Origin: Sulfuricurvum sp.
GTDB taxonomy: Bacteria > Campylobacterota > Campylobacteria > Campylobacterales > Sulfurimonadaceae
Length of the DNA: 6,717 nucleotides
Direction of reading: 5' to 3'
Assembly: GCA_022729835.1 (NCBI GenBank)
Contig: DZBC01000113.1
Coordinates: 1 to 6,717 of the forward strand
Shown: positions 1-6,233 of the stretch, piece by piece
Position numbering within the stretch: the first letter of the stretch is position 1
How the letters are laid out: each line of letters opens with the position of its first letter
Position numbers and translations under genes: made by a program
The notes under the pieces: generated by a model
What the model saw: only the letters and a program-made list of their open reading frames with translations
What the model was told of the DNA's origin: nothing
Databases searched by the model: none

Positions 1-143
1 AAGCAGTTGAGGAAATTTTGGGAAACAACGTCCAATTGCCTGGATTTTACTCTTATGGCGAGATTGCCCCCTTTAGCGACACGCTCAGTACGTGCGAGCT
101 ACACAACCAAACTATGACTTTGACTGTCATCTATGAAGACTGA
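1..143 (+). CDS. FIST-domain sensory protein, C-terminal end (5' cut by window)
   Basis: The first 46 codons of the window read AVEEILGNNVQLPGFYSYGE and on to a TGA at 141-143. The stretch GFYSYGEIAP followed by a short beta-rich tail (TMTLTVIYED) is the usual end of a FIST_C domain. FIST proteins are proposed small-ligand sensors, possibly for amino acids, and are often encoded beside signal transduction genes; that role is family knowledge and the ligand here is unknown. The gene overlaps the next one, a hybrid histidine kinase, by 11 bases in another frame. This implies co-transcription and probably translational coupling. The start and most of the protein lie left of the window, so the domain count and any membrane segments cannot be judged. 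The call rests on a short tail only. Confidence 0.8.
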   Translation, partial: AVEEILGNNVQLPGFYSYGEIAPFSDTLSTCELHNQTMTLTVIYED

Positions 144-2676
144 ATACCATCGCCTGCTCTCAAGACAGATCAGACGTCATTTGAACCAGCATGGCCCAAG
201 TGACCCTCTGAGTCCAGAGATAGAGCGCTTGCTTGAGGCGATCTCGCAGACCTACGAAACCAATGACACGGAGCGCCGCTTTCTCGAACACACGATCAGC
301 GTCAACTCTGAAGAGCTCAACAGCGCCAACGCCAGCATCCGCGAAAAAAATGAATCCTTGCGTGAACTCCTTGAGGAGCGTTCAAAGTTACTCGAGAGCC
401 GAACCGAAGAGAACGAAGAGATGTTGCATCTACTGCATCAGTACCGCAGTGCGATGGATCAGAGCCTGATCGTAAGCATCACCGACACCAAAGGGATTAT
501 CACTTATGTCAACGATAATTTCTGCCTGATCAGTGGCTACGTGCGCGAAGAGCTGATCGGGCAACCCCACAACATTGTCCGTCATCCCCAAAGCGACCGT
601 ACACTCTTCGCGCAGCTTTGGAAGACGATACAAAGTAAACAGATCTGGAAGGGGGTCATCGCCAACCGCAAAAAAAATGGCGAAAAGTACTACGTCCGCG
701 CCACCATCCTGCCACTGCTTGACAAAAATGGACGTATCCTCGAATATATGGCACTGCGTGAAGACATCACCAGCCAAATTATCTATCAAGAGCAACTTCA
801 GCTTCAGCAAGAGCGGATCAGCTCCATCTTCAACACACAGGAAAATATCGTACTAATCGTGGATGAAGTGCTGGGGATTGTCGATGCCAACCGCCGCTTC
901 TTTGAAACCTTCGGCTTTGACTCAATTGATACCTACCGTGGAGCGCACTGTAGCTTCGGTGAACTCTTCGTCAAAAAAGAGGGCTTCTTATATCCGCTGG
1001 AGACCCAAAATGAGGCAGAGTGGTTCAATGCTCTTTCGGAACAACTGCCGCTTAACCCCATGTTGTGCCGTGAATCAGGAGATACGGAGCAGATAATCAA
1101 ACTCCATATCACTCCCATCATCTTAGAGCACCGACCGCACCACCTCGTCACCCTCGTAGATGTCACCGAACTCGAAACAGCGCGCGCCAAAGCACAAATC
1201 GCTGAACAGGCCAAATCACAATTTCTAGCGACCATGAGCCATGAGATCCGCACGCCCATGAATGGTATCTCCGGTTTTGTCCAACTGCTCGGCCACACCC
1301 GCCTTGATGAAAAGCAAAAACGCTATATCGAATTGATCGGCCGATCTATGGAGTCACTGATGCAGATCATCAATGATGTACTCGACTTTTCCAAGATCGA
1401 AAGCGGACAGCTTGAGCTGGAGTTACTACCTTGCAACCTCTTTACGGAGATCGAAAGCGCCTTTTTGCTGCTCTCTGAAAAAGCCCGAGAGCACCGCATC
1501 CACTACGCCTTTCATATCGATGAGCGCATTGCGGAGTGCGTGGTCATCGATGTACTGCACCTCAAACAAGTGCTCATCAATCTGTTAAGCAATGCTATCA
1601 AATTCACCCCGGACGAAGGGCATGTTGCCTTACATGTAACCTTGGAATCCACCAACTCAACCCATGAAGAGCTCCTCTTTAGCGTTGTCGATTCGGGGAT
1701 CGGCATCCCCAAAGAGCGTCAGGAGAAGATCTTTCAACCCTTCGCTCAGGCCGACTCCTCCACGACCAGACGCTTTGGTGGCACAGGGCTGGGGCTGAGT
1801 ATCAGCACCTCGCTGGTAGCGCATATGGGCGGCACACTCAAAGTGCGTAGCCAAGAACATCACGGTAGCACCTTCTACTTTGCGCTTGAAGCAGAGCGTT
1901 GCACCCAAAAACCAACACTTAAAGAGCACCTCCAAAGATGCCGCGTCACACTTATTGAGAGTCCGACCTTCAGCAACCTAAACAACGTTGCCAGCTTATT
2001 AGAACACTTTGGCGTCGCGTTCGAGCGTATCGCCGTATCTGACCTTGCACAGATACCCGACGATTCCGACGTACTGCTGATCACATCTGAGCGCTCTATC
2101 CTCAAACCCTACACACTCGCCCGCTGTATTCTGATGGATACAAAAGCGCAAGAGGAGGACGCCAACGATCACCTCTTTATTATCAACCGATTTGAGAGCT
2201 GCCCTTCAACCCTCTACAACACCCTTTTGCGGCTCAACCTTATCCAAACTCCGCCGTCTCAACCCACTACGATTGATAGCGTCTCGCTTGATATTCTGGT
2301 CGCTGAAGATTATGAGATCAACCGTATGCTCATCGAAGAGCTTCTTGGGGGCTACTCTGGTATCCGCGTCACTTTTGCCCATGACGGTTTTGAAGCGGTC
2401 GAAGCAGCACTTGCGCGCCCGTATGATCTCATCTTGATGGACATCAACATGCCCAATCTCGGCGGTATCGAAGCCACAGCGCGCATCAGAGCACACCTAG
2501 GAGATGCCCTCCCCATCGTCGCCCTGACCGCCAATGCCCTTGAAGGTGACCGCGAACGTTTCTTGGCTGCAGGCATGAACGACTACCTCTCCAAACCGCT
2601 CTCTTTTGAGGAGTTTGACGCGTCCTTCGCACCTATGCCCAAAAGGCTCAACCAGCCTCACAGACCATTACGCTAG
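133..2676 (+). CDS. Hybrid sensor histidine kinase (PAS-PAS-HisKA-HATPase-pseudoREC-REC), C-terminus frameshifted
   Basis: Membrane-free, 847-residue hybrid kinase that should autophosphorylate on His and pass the phosphate to its own receiver. Residues about 44-105 form a charged helical coiled coil. PAS1 is about 106-215 and resembles the Aer redox PAS (YVNDNF near 125, GQPHNIVRHP at 143-152, Trp163, Trp172, Asn178). PAS2, about 228-345, is divergent. HisKA has phosphoacceptor His370 in SHEIRTPMNG. HATPase boxes are N (Asn487), G1 (DSGIGI, 520-525), F (FQPF, 534-537) and G2 (GGTGLGL, 549-555). Residues 601-705 look like a receiver without its Asp. The true receiver, 718 onward, has the acidic pair Glu725/Asp726, phosphoacceptor Asp770, Thr799 and Lys821. 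The sequence is normal to about Asp829; the last 18 residues are out-of-frame and the expected HPt lies in the -1 frame downstream. The ATG at 133 overlaps the FIST gene by 11 bases, has no clear Shine-Dalgarno, and is the only sensible start because the coiled coil begins soon after it. Confidence 0.93.
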   Translation: MKTEYHRLLSRQIRRHLNQHGPSDPLSPEIERLLEAISQTYETNDTERRFLEHTISVNSEELNSANASIREKNESLRELLEERSKLLESRTEENEEMLHLLHQYRSAMDQSLIVSITDTKGIITYVNDNFCLISGYVREELIGQPHNIVRHPQSDRTLFAQLWKTIQSKQIWKGVIANRKKNGEKYYVRATILPLLDKNGRILEYMALREDITSQIIYQEQLQLQQERISSIFNTQENIVLIVDEVLGIVDANRRFFETFGFDSIDTYRGAHCSFGELFVKKEGFLYPLETQNEAEWFNALSEQLPLNPMLCRESGDTEQIIKLHITPIILEHRPHHLVTLVDVTELETARAKAQIAEQAKSQFLATMSHEIRTPMNGISGFVQLLGHTRLDEKQKRYIELIGRSMESLMQIINDVLDFSKIESGQLELELLPCNLFTEIESAFLLLSEKAREHRIHYAFHIDERIAECVVIDVLHLKQVLINLLSNAIKFTPDEGHVALHVTLESTNSTHEELLFSVVDSGIGIPKERQEKIFQPFAQADSSTTRRFGGTGLGLSISTSLVAHMGGTLKVRSQEHHGSTFYFALEAERCTQKPTLKEHLQRCRVTLIESPTFSNLNNVASLLEHFGVAFERIAVSDLAQIPDDSDVLLITSERSILKPYTLARCILMDTKAQEEDANDHLFIINRFESCPSTLYNTLLRLNLIQTPPSQPTTIDSVSLDILVAEDYEINRMLIEELLGGYSGIRVTFAHDGFEAVEAALARPYDLILMDINMPNLGGIEATARIRAHLGDALPIVALTANALEGDRERFLAAGMNDYLSKPLSFEEFDASFAPMPKRLNQPHRPLR
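1630..1639. repeat. Palindrome TTACATGTAA, copy 1
   Basis: Perfect 10-base palindrome inside the HATPase region of the hybrid kinase, read as TTA CAT GTA A (Leu-His-Val). One of three exact copies in the window. No function is assigned; it may be an iterated genomic word or a protein-binding site. Confidence 0.6.
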
Positions 2677-2993
2677 AGCAGATTCTTGTCTCAGGCAACG
2701 CCATCACCAAGCTACCTCAAAGTTCAGTGCTAAAACTCTATCGTGCCTATGATCGCAGCATACAACGGCTTTGTGCCCAGCTCTCTTTGGGCATCAACAC
2801 CAACGACCTAGAAACGATCGAACGCAGCGCCCACGACATCAAAAGCTCTTCAGCTACGCTCGGTCTTGTTGCCATTGCCACACTCGCACAGGCGATAGAA
2901 CAAGCAGCGCGCACGCGCAACCCCTTCAACTATGCACAAAGCTATCAAGCGATTCTCTCTCACCTGGCAACACTAGAGAAACCTCCGCTTTAG
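2619..2993 (+). pseudogene. Detached receiver tail plus HPt phosphotransfer domain of the hybrid kinase (frameshift remnant)
   Basis: In the frame starting at 2619 the sequence reads RVLRTYAQ, which fits the last receiver helix directly after FEEFD of the kinase. An alanine/glutamine/threonine-rich linker follows, then a helical HPt domain up to the TAG at 2991-2993. The HPt signature is ERSAHDIKSSSATLGL, with phosphorylatable His encoded at 2832-2834 (His901 in the restored protein). An HPt domain accepts phosphate from a receiver Asp and hands it to another receiver. One base missing around 2618-2620 (GAC GCG for an expected GAC CGC) explains the break. The part could be translated alone from a GTG at 2727 (88 residues), but no Shine-Dalgarno precedes it and the linker would be lost. 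I therefore treat it as the broken 3' end of the kinase gene, from either a real mutation or a sequence error. Its stop overlaps that of batD on the other strand. Confidence 0.82.
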
Positions 2994-4441
2994 TGTTCAA
3001 TCCTCCTCAACAGCGCCCCTAGCGCCTTCTTGTCGATCTCTACCGATTCGCCCATATAGAGCTTTCGCTCGAGTAAACCTACCATCTGCGCCGCTTCAGG
3101 ATCGTCCAGACGGCGCATCAAAACCGCCAAAGCCGCGCGTAGATCGTTCGGGTTCACGCTTCGCTCCTTGTTTTTGGACGTACCCATGCCCATCAAAGGC
3201 CGCGCAAGCAGCCCCAGCACAAAGCCTACCGCGAGTGCGGCGGCGAGGAGCCACCACGGCTGCTGCTCTTTTGAAGCCGTCTCTTTGGGCATTTCATCGT
3301 TTATCCCGCGCTCAACGCGAATCGGCTCACTGCTTTTGGGTGGGGCACCGGTAATCGTTACATGTAAGGGTTGTGTCTCAATGCGTAGCTTCTTTTGCTG
3401 CTTCGGATCGAAATACTCCAAAGCAATAGGCTCCAGCGTAAAATCGTGATCTGAAACCAGCGCTACTTTCTGCGTCCACGATCCGCGGTAGCGCTCCTCT
3501 TCTATATAGCCCTGCACTGCGGGCTCTTCAGCAAAAACATTGACCCCATCAATGGCGGGTTTGAGCGACCCAATATCTTCAAAATTGCCGCTGCCGCCGA
3601 TTTTGATCGTCAGGTTGACGGCTTCGCCGGCTTTGGCCTCGGTGCGGTCAAGCGTCGCTTCGATGGTAAAATCACCCACAAGCTTGAGTGGCGCAGGCAG
3701 TGCTTTGGCCTCAATCGTCAAGGGATTAGAAAAGAAGCTACGCCACTGCAATTGCGGAAACCACTGTCCCCAGGCATCGCGCGAATGGCTTCGCGCCGCC
3801 ACCTGCAACTGCGCCCGATCAATCGACATCACGCCGCTTTGCTGCGCGGCGACAACATAGATCACCTTGGTGAGGGTGTAATCCCCCTCTTCAAATCGTC
3901 GCCCCTGTTGCTGCTCTTTGATCCAAAAACCCTTCATCTCCGGCGGCGCGAATTTGGAATCGACCGCTTCGGCGTTGTGGCGCTGCTTGAGTGTGACAAC
4001 GACTTTGAACGGTTCGCCCACATAGACCTGATCTTTTTCGCTCTTCATCTCCAAAACAAAGGGAGCATCTTGGGTAATGGCCCTCTGTGTCACCGTTATC
4101 TCAATGGCTTGCGTACTGGCATATTTATCGTCGATTTTGAGCGCTATCGGGTCAATGGTGCAGTTTTGCGTGGGCATAAAAGTGTAGCTCAGTGTCTGGC
4201 TGCGCGTGATGGAGCCGTTGATGATACTGGTGTTTTGTTTGCGTGCGCTGGAGAGAATTTCGCTGCCGCAAATTTTGTCGATATGCGGCTCTTCGTAGTC
4301 GCCGCCTTCAATATTGAGGTGTAGCTCCACGCGCTCACCCAGCTCCACGCTACGGCGATCAACCTCCGCTACGACTCCTGAGGAGTGCGCCTGAAGCGCG
4401 CAGAGTATTAAAAGAAAAAGAAATCTACCAAGGTTTGTCAT
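2990..4441 (-). CDS. batD: BatD-like protein
   Basis: A 483-residue protein that starts with a signal peptide (MTNLGRF, then a hydrophobic core LFLLILCAL to about residue 22). A long beta-strand-rich extracytoplasmic region follows (about 25-395) with repeated immunoglobulin-like segments, for example VDRRSVELGERVELHLNI near 27-44, KDQVYVGEPFKVVVTL near 136-151 and LDRTEAKAGEAVNLTIKI near 264-281. These 'adopted a property, gained effectiveness' strands are typical of BatD. One membrane helix lies at about 396-417 (WWLLAAALAVGFVLGLLA), then a helical cytoplasmic tail of about 65 residues. In the family BatD acts with BatA/BatB at the cell envelope; the precise role, first described as aerotolerance, is unsettled. 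The ATG at 4441-4439 lies 17 bases inside the end of the BatB-BatC gene, with a weak GAG-type ribosome site about 6 bases upstream. Two cysteines (Cys58, Cys94) in the first extracytoplasmic domain could form a disulfide. Confidence 0.85.
   Translation of the reverse strand: MTNLGRFLFLLILCALQAHSSGVVAEVDRRSVELGERVELHLNIEGGDYEEPHIDKICGSEILSSARKQNTSIINGSITRSQTLSYTFMPTQNCTIDPIALKIDDKYASTQAIEITVTQRAITQDAPFVLEMKSEKDQVYVGEPFKVVVTLKQRHNAEAVDSKFAPPEMKGFWIKEQQQGRRFEEGDYTLTKVIYVVAAQQSGVMSIDRAQLQVAARSHSRDAWGQWFPQLQWRSFFSNPLTIEAKALPAPLKLVGDFTIEATLDRTEAKAGEAVNLTIKIGGSGNFEDIGSLKPAIDGVNVFAEEPAVQGYIEEERYRGSWTQKVALVSDHDFTLEPIALEYFDPKQQKKLRIETQPLHVTITGAPPKSSEPIRVERGINDEMPKETASKEQQPWWLLAAALAVGFVLGLLARPLMGMGTSKNKERSVNPNDLRAALAVLMRRLDDPEAAQMVGLLERKLYMGESVEIDKKALGALLRRIEH
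3358..3367. repeat. Palindrome TTACATGTAA, copy 2
   Basis: Second exact copy, inside batD, read on the minus strand as TTA CAT GTA A (Leu-His-Val of QPLHVTIT). It has the same codon phase as copies 1 and 3. Confidence 0.6.
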
Positions 4442-6233
4442 TATGATCTCGCTTCTGTTCGTTTTGTTCCTTACCCAGACGGTAGAGATGTCCTACCGGC
4501 TGATTTTGCAGTATCTCCAGCCACTTTTTAGCTTCCATATCGCTCATCGTCGCATCTTGCGGTGAAGCTGCTTGCGGTGCTACCGTCTCGTTGGCCTCTG
4601 CACCCTCTTTGGCTTCCTGAGTCGGTTGCGCCTGCTGCTCTTGTGCCTGAGAGGACGCACTTTGCTGATCTTTTTGGCCCTCTTGCTGCGAAGCATCCTC
4701 TTGAGGGCGGGGTGTATCACCTTGATCGCCATCTTGGGGCTCTTTTTTGGCATCGTCTTTGGAGCGGTTTTGATCGCTCTCTTGCTCCGTCTTGCCCTCT
4801 TTTGGGTTGTCGCACTGCTGCTTTTGCTCTTGCTTTTTGATCTCTTCAAGCGCTTTTCGTACCGCTTCAAGATTATCTTTTGTGGGCTGCTCTTCTTTGA
4901 TGTCGAGCGCTTCCTCGTAAGCCTTGAGGGCCTTAGAGAGCGCCTCGCTATCGCCTATTTTGGCGTAGCTGTTGCCTAGATTGTGCAACAGCTCAAATCG
5001 GTGCTTGGTATCGGTTGCGAGAAGTTGCTCATAGGTGGTGGCCGCGTAGGCGTAATCACCCGCTTTGTAAGCAGCATTGGCGCGGTTATAGAGCACCTCG
5101 GGGCTTGGATGCTCTTTGGCATAGGCATCATACAGCTCCATGCTTTGGTTGAACTCCCCGACGTCATAGCGGCTTTTGGCCTCTGAGAGGATCTGAAAAT
5201 CCAGCAATCCGGCCCTAGCATCGCTTACATGTAAGCCCATCACGACCAACGCCGCTACGGGCACCGCCATCGTCTTGCGTTTGCCCAAAGATGAAAGTGC
5301 TACGAGCAGCAAAAACAGCGCGATCCCCAGCGGCAAATAAAAGAGCTGTAGATACATCACCACCTCCTCTTCTTTGAGCACCCGTCGCTCTGTTTTAGAC
5401 TCGATCTCCTGCATCATCGCTTCGATATCACGCAGATCGTTCACCGCCTCGATATAGGCTCCGCCCGTCTCTACGGCAAGCTGTGCAATGGCGGGGTTAA
5501 GACGACTGATGACGATATTGCCCCCTTGCTTCACGAATGATCCATCAGAGAGCCTGATCGGCGCACCCTGCGCACTCGCCACGCCCAACACAAAAATAGT
5601 GATCTGCTCTTTTTTGGCCAGTGCGATCGCCTCGGACAAATCCGCATCATCGCCCCCATCACTTAGCAGCAGCAAATAGCGCCCCTCATCCGAGCGCAGC
5701 GCTTCGGCGGCACTGCGCACCAGATGCACATAGTCGGTTCCTTTTTCCGTGATGGAGCCGGTCTGAAGCTGCCTAAGCAAAAAGCGCACTGCCCGATGAT
5801 CGAAGCTCAGCGGAGCGACCAGATAGGCATCTTTGGCAAAAGCCATCACCCCGATGCGCTCTTTGGGTGAGCGTTCCAGCAACTCCAGCACTTTATGCTT
5901 TGCCGCTTCGAGCCGGTTGGGGTAAAAATCCTCTGCTAGCATCGAATCGGAGATATCCAGTGCGATCATAATGTCGGCGCTCTTGGCCTTGATCTTGACC
6001 CGTCCATTTTCGATCACAGGCTGTGCGAGCGCAACGATAAAAAGGCTAAGCACCACAAAAAAGAGGGCATTGCGCGCACGCGGCGTGAGGCTATGCGTCG
6101 CACAGCGCAAACGCTCCAGCACTTCAGGGCTAAAAGCCTCAAACCCCCTTGAGCGTCCTGTGATCAGAAAAAAGAAGAGCACACAAAGTGCGGGAAACAT
6201 CAAATAAAGAAATTCAGGATGCAAAAAATTCAT
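4425..6233 (-). CDS. batB: BatB-BatC fusion: VWA-domain membrane protein with TPR repeats
   Basis: A 602-residue protein from the ATG at 6233-6231; numbers here use that start. Two membrane helices (about 6-26 and 55-71) lead into a von Willebrand factor A domain (about 86-275). Its metal site (MIDAS) is complete: Asp93, Ser95 and Ser97 in DISDSM, Thr166 in KGTDY, Asp192 in LLSDGG. A third helix (about 295-314) ends the BatB part. A second hydrophobic stretch (MAVPVAALVVMGLHVSDARA, 322-341) looks like a BatC signal peptide kept inside the fusion. TPR-like helices follow (about 347-465), then a charged Gln/Glu/Lys-rich region (466-560) and a compact C-terminal motif (AKKWLEILQNQP...HLYRLGKEQ). 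In separate systems BatB and BatC are two proteins forming an envelope complex with BatA and BatD. ATG 6233 is preferred over GTG 6239 because AAAGGG sits 5 bases upstream of it and would overlap the GTG. The start overlaps the batA stop (TGATG) and the end overlaps batD. Confidence 0.9.
   Translation of the reverse strand: MNFLHPEFLYLMFPALCVLFFFLITGRSRGFEAFSPEVLERLRCATHSLTPRARNALFFVVLSLFIVALAQPVIENGRVKIKAKSADIMIALDISDSMLAEDFYPNRLEAAKHKVLELLERSPKERIGVMAFAKDAYLVAPLSFDHRAVRFLLRQLQTGSITEKGTDYVHLVRSAAEALRSDEGRYLLLLSDGGDDADLSEAIALAKKEQITIFVLGVASAQGAPIRLSDGSFVKQGGNIVISRLNPAIAQLAVETGGAYIEAVNDLRDIEAMMQEIESKTERRVLKEEEVVMYLQLFYLPLGIALFLLLVALSSLGKRKTMAVPVAALVVMGLHVSDARAGLLDFQILSEAKSRYDVGEFNQSMELYDAYAKEHPSPEVLYNRANAAYKAGDYAYAATTYEQLLATDTKHRFELLHNLGNSYAKIGDSEALSKALKAYEEALDIKEEQPTKDNLEAVRKALEEIKKQEQKQQCDNPKEGKTEQESDQNRSKDDAKKEPQDGDQGDTPRPQEDASQQEGQKDQQSASSQAQEQQAQPTQEAKEGAEANETVAPQAASPQDATMSDMEAKKWLEILQNQPVGHLYRLGKEQNEQKRDHNDKPW
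5225..5234. repeat. Palindrome TTACATGTAA, copy 3
   Basis: Third exact copy, inside the hydrophobic joint of the BatB-BatC fusion, read on the minus strand as TTA CAT GTA A (Leu-His-Val of MGLHVSD). Confidence 0.6.
5606..5621. repeat. 16-base direct repeat shared by batB and batA, batB copy
   Basis: GCTCTTTTTTGGCCAG is identical at 5606-5621 (batB) and 6505-6520 (batA), and its first 13 bases recur at 4739-4751 in the BatC tail. On the minus strand the two full copies encode LAKKE in equivalent VWA helices. Homology of the VWA domains plus a shared AKKE codon choice is enough to explain it. Confidence 0.4.

Noticed and set aside
430..810. Minus-strand open frame of 126 codons within the PAS1 region
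   Set aside because: It lies wholly inside the strongly supported kinase coding sequence and shows no domain of its own.
2600..2650. Programmed -1 ribosomal frameshift feeding the HPt domain
   Set aside because: The junction TTT GAC GCG has no X XXY YYZ heptamer, and the CCC AAA A run at 2638-2644 does not allow good re-pairing in the -1 frame. A missing base explains the data better.
3010..3027. GC-rich repeat near the converging gene ends as a possible terminator
   Set aside because: The stem is only four base pairs (GCGC) with no following T run, and it sits inside the batD coding end.
3752..4324. Plus-strand open frame of 190 codons antisense to batD
   Set aside because: No recognisable domain. 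batD on the minus strand has a signal peptide, a membrane helix and operon context, so this is a shadow frame.
4572..4979. Plus-strand open frame of 135 codons, very hydrophobic and leucine-rich, like a membrane protein
   Set aside because: It is the antisense of the Glu/Lys/Gln-rich BatC tail, whose codons give Leu, Phe, Ala and Val on the other strand. It has no ribosome site or family match, while the minus strand carries the clear gene.
5623..5630. GCGATCGC, the cyanobacterial HIP1 palindrome
   Set aside because: Only one copy was noticed in 6.7 kb, compatible with chance, and the genes are not cyanobacterial in style.
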